Position numbers and translations under genes: made by a program. Under the pieces are notes generated by a model that worked only from the letters and a program-made list of their open reading frames with translations, ran no database searches and was not told the DNA's origin. 64,000 nucleotides of DNA from contig VCCP01000001.1 in NCBI GenBank assembly GCA_005765155.1, positions 5,766,001-5,830,000 on the forward strand, given 5' to 3'. Shown piece by piece: positions 20,085 through 32,759 of the stretch. Position 1 is the stretch's first letter. Each line of letters begins with the position of its first letter. The stretch is from Zelopaecilomyces penicillatus (lineage: Eukaryota; Ascomycota; Sordariomycetes; Hypocreales; Pseudodiploosporaceae).

Positions 20085-21110
20085 ATGGTATAGCTCTCTC
20101 TGGGCATCAAGTGCAAATCGACAGACTTGAGTAGCTAACGTTGCTGGCCATGGCAGACATCGATCGGCACAGGCTACGATCTTCTCAACTCCATCTTCTC
20201 GCCTGATGGCCGGAACTTCCAGGTGGAATATGCCGTCAAGGCTGTAGAGAGTGGCGGCACGTCAATCGGCATCCGATGCAAGGACGGTGTGGTTTTGGCG
20301 GTTGAAAAGATTGTCGCATCCAAGCTGCAAAAGCCCGGTGCCAACAAGCGAATTGCCACCGTTGACAGCAATATCGGAGTAGTAAGTCATCATAACATTA
20401 GTACGCGAAATGCTTAACCGAATTTTGAAAATCTCACATGTGTGTGTTGGTAGGTATACTCTGGCATGATACCCGATGGCCGCCACTTCGTCGACCGTGC
20501 TCGCGATGAATCCCAGAGCTGGCGCCAGAATTTCAAGACACCAATCCCGACTGCCGATCTAGCATCACGCATGGGCGGCTATCTCCAAGCATACACAATG
20601 TATGGATCAGTTCGTCCGTTCGGTATTACTGCCATCATTGGCGGAGTCGACACCTCCGAAGAGACCCCCGTAGACGGCGAGGTCGGATCAGGGCCTGCGT
20701 GTGGCGCCGGCGGCAAAATTCCTGGAAAGCATGGCGGCCCCTTTCTCTACATGATCGAGCCCAGCGGGCTCTACTGGGGATACTATGGTGCAGCGACGGG
20801 CAAGGGCAGACAGGCCGCCAAAGCCGAGTTGGAGAAGCTAGACCTGCAGTCAGACAGCATGACCCTGCTCGAGGCTGTCAAGGAGGCTGCGAGAATCATC
20901 TATAAAGCGCAAAAGGATAACAAGGATAAAGACTTCGAGTTAGAAATGACATGGATTAGCGGTGTTGACGGCCCCACAAAGGGTCGGCACGTGGAGGTTC
21001 CCAAGGAGTTGAGGGAGGAGGCCGAGAGATTAGCAAGGGCGGAAGACGACTCAGACGACGACGACGATGATGAGAGCGAAAAGAAAGACGATGATAAGAT
21101 GGAGGATTAG
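20085..21110 (+). CDS. PRE10: 20S proteasome alpha-type subunit 7 (Pre10/PSMA3-like)
   Basis: This is a non-catalytic alpha subunit forming the gate ring of the 20S proteasome. Three exons: 20085-20087 (ATG alone), 20157-20381 and 20454-21110, giving 294 residues. The joined N-terminus MTSIGTGYDLLNSIFSPDGR carries the conserved alpha-subunit gate motif (GYD...FSPDGR) and continues FQVEYAVKAVESGGTSIGI. The block YSGMIPDGRHFVDRARDE and the sequence PSGLYWGYYGAATGKGRQAA identify the Pre10/alpha-3-of-human class. There is an insert of about 18 residues (EETPVDGEVGSGPACGAGGK) before the FLYMIEPSG strand that I would not expect in yeast. The C-terminus is a run of Asp/Glu/Lys (DDSDDDDDDESEKKDDDK), typical of this subunit. 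Without the ATG-only first exon, no in-frame Met precedes TSIGTGYD. Confidence 0.95.
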
Positions 21111-21391
21111 TGGCCCTAGCATCACAAGCACGTGCCTGAAGGCCTAGTAGTGTATGAAAAACGGCGCTCTCGTAGACTAAATGCTTTCTCTGGTTGGAGT
21201 GTCTCGAACGTCCCAAGAGACGATAGTACATGCTTTTTGTTGCTACTCCCGTTACACTATTACGCTAAATACAAATCGTACCAAGCCATACATCTCTGAC
21301 TTTCAGACATCTATCATTTTTTTTGAGGGGGGCAGTTTGCGACAAGGGGCTGGTGAGGGGGATGGTACTGCGTTGGAAGTGAGAAGGGGTA

Positions 21392-24300
21392 TCAAGATCG
21401 TGCCTGGGAGGCATGGTTTTGGCACCAATTATTCCAGTCAGCGAAGAAAGAGTTCTGCAGCTGTATCAATCCCAGCACCCAGTCCGACTGTGTCTTTGCG
21501 TAAACAGCCGCCGTACGCTTGACGGACTCCTTGTTCGCCGTGAACATGGCAGAGGCCACGACCAGACTTGCCGCGCTGGCGGCCTTGGCATATGCATGCG
21601 AGTTATCCTTTCCAGCCTCGTCGTGCACCTCCACCAAGACTGCAAGGAGGTCATCATTGTCATCGTCGGCATCTGACTGCGATGATGCATCATCCTTGTC
21701 CTCTTTATCCGTGTCTTTGCTGTTGCTGTTGCTGCTGCTGTTGCCACCACCAACAGTGCCGGCACTTCTTGCCTTTTTCAGCCCCTTTTGAAAGTTGAGG
21801 ATAATCTCACAAGCCCGGCTAGCCAGGGTCTTTATGGTAGTCGTGCGCATGAGGTTAAGCAACGGAATTAGAAGAGAGAAACAAAGCGGGTTGACCACCT
21901 CGTTCTTGACGAAGATGTCGAGGAGGTCTAGTATTCGGTGTTTGAAGTTGACAACGGACTGTTTGGCGTCCTTCTTCTGACGTTTGCTATCAGGCCGTGC
22001 CTTGACTCTCTGCTTGAACACCTCAGCTAGCTTTTCATCCAATTCCATCATTTCTGAATCTGACATGTCGCCTTCTGAAGCTGATGACTCTGCATCGGCA
22101 TCCTTGTCAAGTCGATGGCTCTTCAAGATTTTGCTGAAAAGCTCGTCAAAGTCCCGTGATTCTTGGTCTTTAGCTTCTCCATCCTCGTCCTCATCTTCGT
22201 CTTCTTCTCCGCTACCGTCCTCAGAATTGGCGTCGTTCAGGTCAACAAATTCTACGTCAGAGGCGACTTCAACATCTGACGCCTCTTCAACATCATCTTC
22301 ATCTTCATCCTCAGATTCGTTTTCCTCAATGTCCATACCATCCTCTTCTGTGTCAAAGAGCTCCTTCTGACCCCTTGCGCTTTCGTCTGAAGCCAAGGGG
22401 GTGGTTAACAATTCCAGGCCACCGGCAGAGATTTGGCTTGTGAAAGCTTCAAAGACCTGCTGTGAGACTTGTCTCATCAATGATGATGGTCGAGCAACCA
22501 TTGACAACAGGATTTCAACAAGAAACTCGGAGCTACCTGTGGTATCGTCATGTTTCCCTTTCTTGAGTCTTTCATGATACTGTGCAAGATCATCCAATAC
22601 TTCCATGGCATCAGGATCTTCATTGTACAATTGGAATATTGAAATTGCATGCAGCATCGCGAGACCCTGGGTTAGACTATGTTCGTTCGGTGTCTTGGTC
22701 TTCTGCTTTAGAAGTTTGTGCATCCGTGACAGTGCTCCCTCTACGGCAGACTTGATCTCCTCGGCCATCGTTACAGATGAGGAGTCAATTGAAGCGACAG
22801 CAGCACAGAAAGTGCTAAAATCGTCCGTCTGGCGTGTCAATTTTGCCAAAGATGATTCTAACCGGTTACGAGAAAGCTCTTGAATCTGACTGATCAAGAC
22901 GCCATCCGGGATATCGGTTGGCTGGGAATATGCGAAACGTGACAGTTCTTGGAGAGCAAACCCAAGTGTAGACCCTTTGTCCTTTTTAGAAATAGAGTCT
23001 TTCAAACCTGCTGAGGCAGCTGCATTGAGAACCTTTGAAAGGTAATCGATGTATGCTCTCAAAATTATTTGAGCTTCTATTATCTCGAGCTGAGATAAAG
23101 ACGGGATAGGACGTCGAAGAATCTCCATGGTCGCTTTCTGATTTTCCTTGTTGAAACTCTGTAATAATTTGTCGACTGTGCGCGTGCTAGTTCGCTGATC
23201 AAAGTTGTAAGCCCCGTTCTTTCCAAGAAGACAATCGAGAACCGGTTCAAGAGAGCTTGGTTGGGACGACACAACGCCTTCGATAGCTTTCAGGACCTTG
23301 GTAGACGCCCGGTTCAAATATCGGTCCTCCTTGGCCGCTTGGTTCATCAGGCAGGTCATGAGATTTTTACTGAACAGAAGCTTGAGCTTTGCATGTTGTT
23401 CGGCTAACCCTTCCAGCATCTTCTGGAAAACAGTGAATCCTCTGAATTTCTGGCCATCAGTGGCATTCTTGGAAAATAATCCATCTAAACACCCAGTTAG
23501 CCCCTTTGTATATTCACCAGATGTCACATATCTTAGGCTTACCATCAACGATGCGGCTCCAGAATTGATCCAGGCTGGCCATCTCGGAGTCATCATTCTC
23601 CTTGCTGTAGTGACCCAAGATGATATCCCAGACAAAGTGCAGCTGCGCAGTCCAATTCGCTTGCTTCTGGTTACCGGCGGTATTGCCGCGACCTTTTGGG
23701 GTCGGTTCCTTGGCAGAGTCACTGAAGCTTTCCTTGAGAACGGCGGCTAAATCCCCAAGAGACTTTTTGGAGAGCGGGTGCCGCCAAGGCTTTACATTCA
23801 GAGTGGGATGTTGGCTCAAGGCAACCAACCAGATAGCTACACCCTCGGGGGTCTTTGCTAACCCAGCATCTGAAATCTTGCGGAGCGTTGTCTCTGCTAC
23901 CTTTTGACTCATCTGATCCAGCGCCTGTACAATAACCCAGCCGCATTGAGACCTCAGCCATATTTTCCTGTTCCCGAGACTGAGAAGTAGATTCAGGATT
24001 GTGTCCCATCTAGATGTATCCTCAAAGAGAATTCGAGATTTGACGAAACACTCAATGCCAAACAGTTGACCAAAGAAGATGTCGCGCTCTTCCTGACCAG
24101 GTATGTTTCCAACAACCTGCGCCTTTTCAACGAGGAACTCCAAGACCTTGTCGAAAGTGAGGTCATTGTATTTGGAGGACAAGTCGGTAGAGTTCTTTCC
24201 GAATAACTGCCCCAGTATCTCAGTGATAACGAGACTAAATCCAAGTCGGGAGGCGTTGCGCCCACTAGCTAAGCCTCGAAGCAATCGTCGATCAAGATGC

Positions 24301-24590
24301 CTCTTCAGCACAGCTTCCGCAACACCCTCGCCACCCAGGAGGCTTGAAACAATGCATTGAGCAGCTTCGAATCTCTCGCTTTCGATTTCGCTTCCCAGTA
24401 AGTTGTATATGGCAGCTTCGTGCTTCCTTTCGTCGGCAGAAGGAGTCTCGACGAAGACGACATTTTCTAAGTCGGGCTTTGGAGCGACAACGGCCGCCAC
24501 AGAAGTAGTAGCGTCGTTTTTCACCTTTTTGTTGGAATTGGAGGCTGGATTGGAGCCATCTTTGGCTACGCGCTTTCTCTTGCTTCCCAT
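21392..24590 (-). CDS. POL5: Nucleolar DNA polymerase V / Mybbp1a-type protein Pol5
   Basis: Pol5 is an essential nucleolar factor for rRNA synthesis and large-subunit assembly; despite its name it is not a replicative polymerase. Two exons: 23543-24590 and 21392-23484, with a 58-base GT-AG intron (minus strand), giving 1046 residues. The N-terminus is a basic nuclear signal (MGSKRKRVAKDG). The helical repeat body follows, with FERFEAAQ-like and LRGLASGRNASRLGFSLVIT segments typical of the DNA_pol_phi family. Around residues 690-770 there is a long Asp/Glu-rich block (DEDEDDVEEASDVEVASDVE), and near residues 940-975 a Gly/Ser/Asn then Lys/Asp run encoded by CTG/TTG-type repeats. Single-copy housekeeping gene by appearance. 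Confidence 0.93.
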
Positions 24591-27500
24591 GATGGGCTGA
24601 AATTAAATAGGAATTATCCCAAATGCTTCTTCCGTATAAGCCTGCCACCACTGATCGCATGTTCCATCACGGTTTAGGGAAAATTCCAAGATGTGACGAT
24701 TCTGCCACTGCCGACCGCCTACATTGCCCCCACCATGGTGCATCCTTAGTGACGGGCCTGAACCTAACCTAGAGTGACAGAAAATTGTTCCAGTAACTGC
24801 GAACAACAGCAATAGGTTGAGAAATAAACAAACTTCACGCGGGATACCGATTCAATACTAATGAGGCTTTGTTGTCAAAATGTAATGTGCGTTTGAAAAC
24901 TAATTACATGTAATATTGCGTGGACGTGCGGGTCCGTCAGGTCTTACCGACTTTTGTTTGAAGGTAATTCCAGTTATTTGGATGATTTGTTGTCTTGACA
25001 GGTCTCCTGACCAGGCCGTTCATGAGCCGGCCATTCTCAAACTTTTCCTGCATGGCCCGCATCTCAATTACACAGTAGAATTGGACACTAATTAGCAGCA
25101 GCACGTCGGTGGAGAGGAGTAATCATGAAGATTTGTAGCGTACGCGGGCGTGTTTGCTGTTGATCTTGGCAACCTGCAAAGACGCGCATCGAATGACGGC
25201 AACGAATCGTCGTCGTGCGGAGGACGTTGCGAGCTGCCGGATCAGGCAACAGGCACGTGACTTCGCGCAATCCTCTGGCCGCTATCCATCCGTTGCCCGG
25301 CCGGTTGGCGGGGTTAAAACGCGGTTTGCATTGTTTACTTGGCCGCGCACAGGCTCTGTTTTTCTTCGCATTCTCTCTTCGGCCCCCCTCAGACAGACCC
25401 CTCTCAGAAATCCCCCAGCCGGTGCTCTGGAAACGGCTGCAAGCCCTTGCAAGCCCTTGCCCGTCCTAAAACGAGCTCATGCACGAAGCATCACATCGTC
25501 TCTCCCATGCTGCATTCTGTCGCCCCGTGTCAGGTCAGAAGACTCCTCCTGCAGGGATGCTCAAGGTGAGCTTTTTTTCCTGGTGAGGAGAGGCGGAGTC
25601 TCGGCCCCCTCTTTGGGAAGGATGAGAGGACCCAACAGGACTGACAGAAGCTGAATCCGGCCGAATGCGGCATCGGGGGCGCTGACGCTACGAGTAAGAA
25701 ACGGCGCTGAACATGTGGATTGGGTGGCTATGGCATAATATCATGGCAGCTAACGTTTCCGCTTGGGTGTGTGTGCTCGTCATCAGCCTTGTGCAAGCGC
25801 TTTGGACCCAGACGCGGACCAGACAGACCAATGTAAACAAAACAGCGAGTGAATGCCTGTTGTTATGTACCTTATGTAGGTATTATGGCGCGACATCTTC
25901 GCTTGGGCCGGTCGACTTGCGGCCTTTACGTGCATATGCAATGCAAGCGCCGCTTGTCTGTGATGATAAGCAGCTGGTACAGAAGCTTGGAAGCAGCTGT
26001 GCTTGTGCTCCAAGGAACGAATTATGTTGCATTTCGAATGGGGTTAGCATGTCCGCAGTGCAGTAGACCCAAGCTCTAGCGAAAGTCTACCAGTGCCAAT
26101 GCCCACCGTCGGTTTCGTGACGTCGATCATCTACCCCAAGCACGCTCCAGCAAGTCTCAGAGATGGAGATGCGAACAGATTGATGACGTCTGGCTCGTAT
26201 TCCTCTACTCATCCCCCCCTAACCTCAGGAGCTCGATGGAATCGGAAATGGTTGCAATACTGCAACGAATCGGCGATGAAGGGCTTTGTGCTAATATCTC
26301 CCAGCCGTCGATCGTGTTAGGTGTGTGGAGGATTCTTGCATGAGGCAACCAGACTTTCCCCCCCTAGAACGCATCGACCGTGCGTTCCCACGTTTTAGGT
26401 CGCCGATTGCGGTCTCAGCAGTCCATTCTCGTCAAAGACGGACACGCATTGCTTGAGTGTATGTACGGTAGGTACTAGTGGTAGTATTTGTAGTACAAAG
26501 TACAAAGCAAAAGACCTTGTGAGGTAAAAGGATTTCTCCAAAGCTAACGACTCTCTGACTCCGCACCGGGCAAAACCTACGGCTCGGGCAGCCGAAAAAT
26601 GCATACCTGCCTCTCATTTAGCACATAATTACGTAGTGGTGATACCGGGTCTTGCTCATCATTCCACATTCTCCCCATGGCCCAGAACTCTAGCCATTGG
26701 GCGAGCGAATGCTGCTGACTCGTCTTGATGGTAGGCACCCCCTCAGGCTATGAACAACTGAAAGAGGGTTTTTTTCCGTTGTCAAACCTTCAGAGCAGCA
26801 ATTAAAAAGTGTTATGGATTCGCAAATGAACGCACAGACAAGCGGGCCCATAATCTTTGTCTTTGATGTCCCTGATACAATGATAATAAACACATGTATT
26901 ACTCCATAACTTACCGCGTGCTGGCATGGATGCACACGCACAAACACAAAGCAGGCACTATTCTAGATGCGTTCCCAGACGCTGCAGAAAGTGTACACAC
27001 ACGGGGCCTGTGCCTCTGCCGACCTTGCAATTATGCTTGCGAGTTGTGTTGTTGATCCCTTCACGCACGAACACTGTGCGCGGCCACCAAAGGGTTCATT
27101 GTCAGGGAAGCTGACACACCCATTTTGCGTGAACCAAACTGTATTAAAATAGCAGATGAACGACAATCCAGGGAGGCGGGTGCGGTGTCTCTCGATGAGA
27201 AACGTTTCTTTGGGAGATGGGCTTGTGTGTGTGTGTAATATGGCTGGCCGGCTTTGTTGACGACAACAACGAACGCGAAGAGGATGGATGGAGAAGCGAG
27301 AAACGGCGCCAGTCGGGTGGTGCTTGCATTGGCAACAAAGCTAAAATAAAACCAACAGGAAAAAAAAATAAGATAAAAAAATAGTGCGCAGGGCTCTGAA
27401 ACAAACATCAACGAGTGACGACACTACTGAATCCACGCATAAGCCATGGATGGAAACGAAGCCTGTATGTACGGGCTGTATGTATCTATGTTGTGCTGCA

Positions 27501-28000
27501 AGATGTAAAATGTAGGTATTTGCCAGCCGGGGCTCGCCGTGCTTCATCGGCACGAGTCGCAGCGGCTGTGAAGGCTTCCGTTACGTCGAAACATACACCA
27601 CTGTACAATCCCGCCAGGGGGGGTGCGCACACCACCACCCGCTGTAATAGCAATAAGCTTGAGATGCTCACCTCACTGCCCCCATACACCTACTACAGGC
27701 GCTGAAGTCCCTTTGTACCGATTTCTGTCCATCGAGCAGTTCGCCTAGGCGGCTCCTCGTGGCACCTATGGAACATTGTCGCGTTTAATCGAGAAAAGGA
27801 TGTTGAAGACAATCGCCCTGCTCCCGCTATCGATGGCAGGGCGAACATGGCCAATTTCGAGGGCTACCCTTTTGTGTCTTGAAAAATCTCCTGGCAACGA
27901 AGCCCTTCGCGCTGCCGTCGCAGAGACAGAGGATTTCTGGGAGCACTGGTGCGGACCCCCGGCTGTCGCTGACGTACTGGTACCAGAGGTACAGTGGGAG

Positions 28001-28017
28001 GTAGGTACCTAGGTAGT
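28001..28017. repeat. TAGG/CCTA palindromic cluster
   Basis: Reads GTAGGTACCTAGGTAGT, built of overlapping GGTACC and CCTAGG palindromes. Related clusters occur at 28621-28657, 28793-28815, 34585-34601, 55172-55240 and 58113-58170, all between genes. Confidence 0.7.
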
Positions 28018-28620
28018 GTACTATTGCTCCTGCAGCAGGGTGAGGTGAAGCCTGGGAGCATGCTGTACCTGACCTGACGGCGCACAAGCACAGCTCCGTC
28101 CATGGTGTGTGCTCACGCGTGCTATCAGAGGTTGCAATAACATACTGATACACCTAGCAATCATAGGCATGTATCTGCACAGGTACAAAGTAGACACAGA
28201 CGGGATCCATTACCTGACTTTGGACTCCTACGGACGACAGAGGCATCGGTACTGAGCTGTGTACGTGTTGTAACAATATGCCGTAGTTCAATGTGTTCCA
28301 GCACTTGTAGGTTTAGTTAGTAGGTAGGCCGTAGCAGCAGTGGCACTGTAGCACCACCTGTCGAGCCTCAACAGGCTAATTACTAGTATTTACCAATGGG
28401 TGCTGAGGCGCTGAAAGCCGCCCCAAAGATCTTCCACTATGCCGTTTTTAGGCATCGAACTTGGCCGGATTGGCGCACTCACCGCTGCTTGGCCTGCTAT
28501 GATGCAACTCGGCCGCGGTACTTGAAAGCTTGGCTTGGCTGTTTGGGTCGGTGCCCGGTCCATGAGCAGGTGCGTAGTACCGTGGCTTGTACTGAGGTAC
28601 TAATGTATGTACCCAGAAGC

Positions 28621-28657
28621 AGGTAGGTAAGGTACCTTACATAGTAGGTAGGTAGGT
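28621..28657. repeat. TAGG-rich degenerate repeat
   Basis: Contains AGGTAGGTAAGGTACCTTAC followed by TAGTAGGTAGGTAGG, part of the intergenic TAGG/CCTA family. It includes a short inverted repeat around GGTACC. Confidence 0.7.
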
Positions 28658-29890
28658 GTGCTACAGCAGGTAACCAATATGCAAGTCTAACACCTAATTG
28701 ATACTCCTTGTATTAATAGTTGGTAGTGCTCAAACCCTGCAAATAGCTACAGGTGGTGTGTGTATTAGCACACGCAGCATGGTATTATCTCAGGTAGGAG
28801 GTAGGAGGTCGGTGCTGGGTAGCACTCTTTCATGGGGCTCTTCCCGTTTCTTTCACGGAAGAAGGGTCAGTGCCAACCTCTAAGCGCCCACTGAACACAG
28901 GCTCCACTGGGCACTCAGCAACCACTCGCAGGGCCGAGGGCGCTATTGCCAGGGAGTACAAGGTCGCTAACCTGGGGGCTAACTGTAACGGCGTAGCTCA
29001 ACACAGCTGAGCTGCAGTGCTGACGCTGGCTATGGCCTGTCACTGGCCTGCCTCGCCTGCCCTCACCTAACCTAGCTCCAACAGGGCTGTCGCTGTGCCC
29101 CCCCAATCACCCCTAACAACGTCCCATCTCCATTCTATCCCAGCACGGCCTGGTCCTGGTCCGTAGTAGCACGGCCATTGAAAAAGGCGTTGCTCCCTCA
29201 CCCGCTCTTCGCCGATTTGCACCTCCCACTCAATTATCGCCTCTCACGGCATCGACTAACGGAACAGGTCTGCTGCCCTCGATTCGAGACGCCGTTATTC
29301 TTGTGTGGACAAGCGAAGAGCCTCCTGCTTTGGAAAAGGAAACCTCGGGAGCTTGCAAACACCGTCCACAGCCAGGCCTTTTTCTGCACGGCTTCTGTCT
29401 GGATGCTCACACATCGAAGAGCGGCCTTTCCATATCCAGCAGCACCTCCACCACCTATAGGAGGGGACTCGAGTCGAATATCGATCTTGGGGCTTTTGAC
29501 GGAACAATTGCAAGACAGATCGATGCAGGTTCCGCTGAATCTAATGCCATCTGTACGATTATAACGACATCCGACACCGTCGACCCCGCCGTGAGCGTGC
29601 CTCGAACAGTGTGCATTGTTGACTAAAACTTGCACCAGAGCCGAACAACACATTATTCGGGCTAACGGCTTCACTGCTCGGCTTCAGAGACGGAATCAAA
29701 CAACACAACAGACCTTTTTTTGATCCATCAAAGGCACAATTTGCTCCTTGGGGTTGCAGCATTAGCTTACTGTGGCTTCCATCCCATTTCCAAACCACCA
29801 CCTTTGTCTCAAATCGGTAGTGATATTTGCTACCTCGAGCTCAAACTTTTACACAATCGAACCCTGGTGGCCTGTATCCTCAATTCAGTC

Positions 29891-31694
29891 ATGGAGGCTT
29901 CTTCTCCATTGGCGGCATTCCACCGCCCTATGCCTGCCCCAACCTGGGGAGGCAGAGACATTTTCCGCCCACATGCCCATACTCATTTCTCAACTGGCTC
30001 TAGCGGCTCCTCACAGCTTGGTCTCCGTGGACAGTTGCACAAAGGCACCTCTGACTATTTCACCACCAAGGATGTTCGAGGGTCATCTCCAGCTGCCAGT
30101 CTCGCCGCCGACCTGTCACAAAATTTTCGAATTGACATCGAAGCAAGGTTTGTTGCCCATCCACATACTATACTACTATCAAGCATCTTGGTCTAACATG
30201 GAGGTAGCCCGCAATTTCCCACTCCACGACGAGCCTTGTTTACAGCCAACATGATGGGCGGCTTTGGAGGAAGAGGTAGGTCGACTAATTGGGCTTTCCC
30301 TTTTGACAATTTGCTAATTCTGTGCAGAGTATGTGACCACACCTCCTTTACCTCCATCTTCCCCAGCCCCTTTGACAGAGCTCATGGAGATGTCGCCCTT
30401 ACCACATAAGATGCCGTTCTGCTCGGCGATCATCGACGTGACCTCTCCTACACCCATATCAACTCCTTCGTCTTCAGTCTCGGACGATGATATGATGTTG
30501 GATTCTCCTGCGCCCATTTCTCGTCAATCCTCCTTGGAGCCCATTGTACGAAGGATAGCTGCACCCCGACGGCCGTCTCTTAGCCGAATGAAGGGGTTTA
30601 CCACTGGTGCAGTCCCTACCAAGGCACAACTCGAGGGCCAGCCTCCAGCCTTCCGTTTCGGTGCCGACTCTGGCAACAACTTCATTAGCTCCAACCTTTC
30701 CCTTGACGAATGTTTTGAGTCGGCGTCCCCACCTCAGGAACGTCGACCCCATTCTGCTAACAGCCCCTGCGCTCCAATTCCATTGGGCCTTCGGTCCAGA
30801 CCTCAGTTTGCTTTGCTAAGCAGCCAACGTCATGCTTCTCCAAGCAATTTTCATGTGCGACGGCAGTCAAATCCCTTTCTTAGAAACCGAAAACAGTTTC
30901 GTAGATCACTCAGCATGTTTGAGACCCCGGCTGATATCATGAAGTCAAAGCCTGAGGGCCAGCTATTAGCTTCATCAATGCTGAAGTCCGTGAGTGATAT
31001 TGAGGAAGCCCATGAGCCAGTTCTACCTCACTTCTTGGCCGATGATCCTTCCGACACTATTCCACGCATCACCAAGGAGACCATGTTGAGTGTGTTGGAT
31101 GGAAAGTACTGCGACAAATTTGACCAGAGGATGGTCATTGACTGCCGTTTTGAGTATGAATATGATGGTGGCCACATTGAAGGTGCTGTTAATCATAATG
31201 ATAAAGAGCTTCTCTCATCACAACTGTTCCAAACACCCATGAGCGGACAAACCCTGATTATCTTCCACTGCGAGTATTCAGCCCACCGTGCTCCACTCAT
31301 GGCCCGACATGTACGATCCCAAGATCGCACAATCAACGCAGAGCACTATCCGAAATTGACCTATCCTGAGGTTTACATTCTAGATGGTGGTTACAGCGGC
31401 TTTTTCGAAACGCATCGTGCCAGATGCTACCCCCCAGAATACGTTGAGATGTCTGATGAAAACCATCAGCGTACCTGCGAGCGAGAAATGGGACGTTTGA
31501 AAGCTCGCAAGGGTCTTGGCCGCGCGCAAACCTTTGCCTTCGGTCAACGAGAGTCTTGTGTCCAGGACTCCCCAACTGCGCCAGCTCGTCCCACCTCACG
31601 AAACACACCGATGCCAATGGCGATCATGGCGATGATGGCCGAATCGCCCATTTTTGGTGATAGATCCCACGCTCGTCGGATGGCCTCCTATTGA
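29891..31694 (+). CDS. Cdc25-type M-phase inducer phosphatase
   Basis: This dual-specificity phosphatase removes the inhibitory phosphates from Cdk1 and so triggers mitosis (cdc25 in fission yeast, nimT in Aspergillus). Three exons: 29891-30147, 30208-30275 and 30328-31694, giving 563 residues. The rhodanese-like catalytic domain covers about residues 360-490. It includes VIDCRFEYEYDGGHIEGAVN and the active-site loop HCEYSAHRAP, with catalytic Cys423 and Arg429; the loop fits HCxxxxxR. It is followed by YPEVYILDGGYSGFF and a Cys-Tyr-Pro segment (RARCYPPEYVEM), typical of Cdc25. The N-terminal 350 residues are Ser/Pro-rich with many SP/TP sites, consistent with cell-cycle phosphorylation. Removal of both introns keeps one frame through SPQFPTPRRALFTANMMGG, a motif common near fungal Cdc25 N-termini. 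A long upstream region precedes it. Confidence 0.94.
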
Positions 31695-32759
31695 ATTTTA
31701 TACATGATTCTTCTATCCAAACCAGGGGCTGTCTCATCTATGAACTTGCTATAAAGCATATGATTCTGATTCACGATGGTGCATATCGCAGCCACCTACG
31801 CTGTGAAGACAAAACCCTTCTTCTTTTTCGAGGGCTCTGACGTTTACCCTCCTTTTAACTTTGCCACCCGAGTCTGCTACAGCACTCCATCGCAACACCT
31901 CGCACGACATGACTGAACGACTCCGACATGCAAATATTTTAGAGTCTCTTGCACAGTCTCTCCCTAATCAAATTCGAGGATCGAGATGACAAAATCAATC
32001 AGACCTTGCTCGATGCTCAGACGATTTACAAATGATTACCTGAAAATGGGACTTCCCAATAACGAGTGTTCATAACCCTTTCACGGATTGCTACGGCACC
32101 GTTGGACATCTCCAAATACTTACTCGCCGATCACTCACTTGCGTATTGGCACGCCTCTAGTTGAACTGCGTAACTACTGTATTGCGGTTCGCTTATCCAA
32201 ACCACACCTGGACTTCACTTTTTTCCCTTGACTTTTTTTCTTTCACAATTTCAATACCCACGCGATCATCGCGCCTATACCCTCATACGATTGCGATGCT
32301 TTTATTTCCCCCTGTCCTAAACGGACACTATCCCTCGACTCATTGCAATGAGTCTGAACAGGTGCGACTGTGCCGTTGTATCACTGTTTTCATATTGTAG
32401 AACTAGCTAGACAAAGTTGCAAGGATGATAGAGAAACTGGGCAATTGGGCCTGTGGTTGTACATTACAAGCTTTGGAAGGGATTCTGCAAGTCCCGGCTA
32501 GCTCCTACATAAATACTGATTGAGGGACCATATTACTACCATTTTGTTGAACTGAGCCTATGTGATGTGCACATCCATTGTTTTGCAAGCGAAAATCTCT
32601 AGGTCTTGCTCACTTGTATATGTCCAATATGAACACCCTTTACCCAATGACAGATAACCCACGTGTCCAACTTGACAAGTGGTTGCTCTCATCTCTTGTC
32701 TTGATCCTGGAACGCCACTCAACGCCATAACATATTACAATAGTGGCTTAACGACCGCT
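31695..32759. other. Convergent 3' intergenic region CDC25 / CwfJ gene
   Basis: Tail-to-tail spacer of about 1.1 kb, T-rich near 32,215-32,245, with no supported gene or RNA. Confidence 0.5.

Larger units (their letters stand above)
24591..29890. other. Long gene-poor region upstream of CDC25
   Basis: These 5.3 kb lie between the divergent POL5 and CDC25 genes. All open frames here are short, overlap on opposite strands and have no family-like content. Visible features are a GT tract near 27,225, T/A-rich runs near 27,360, and several degenerate TAGG/CCTA clusters between 28,000 and 28,820. The last kilobase is C/T-rich and probably forms a long CDC25 leader with several upstream ATGs. I see no tRNA, transposon or complete gene. 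Confidence 0.5.
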
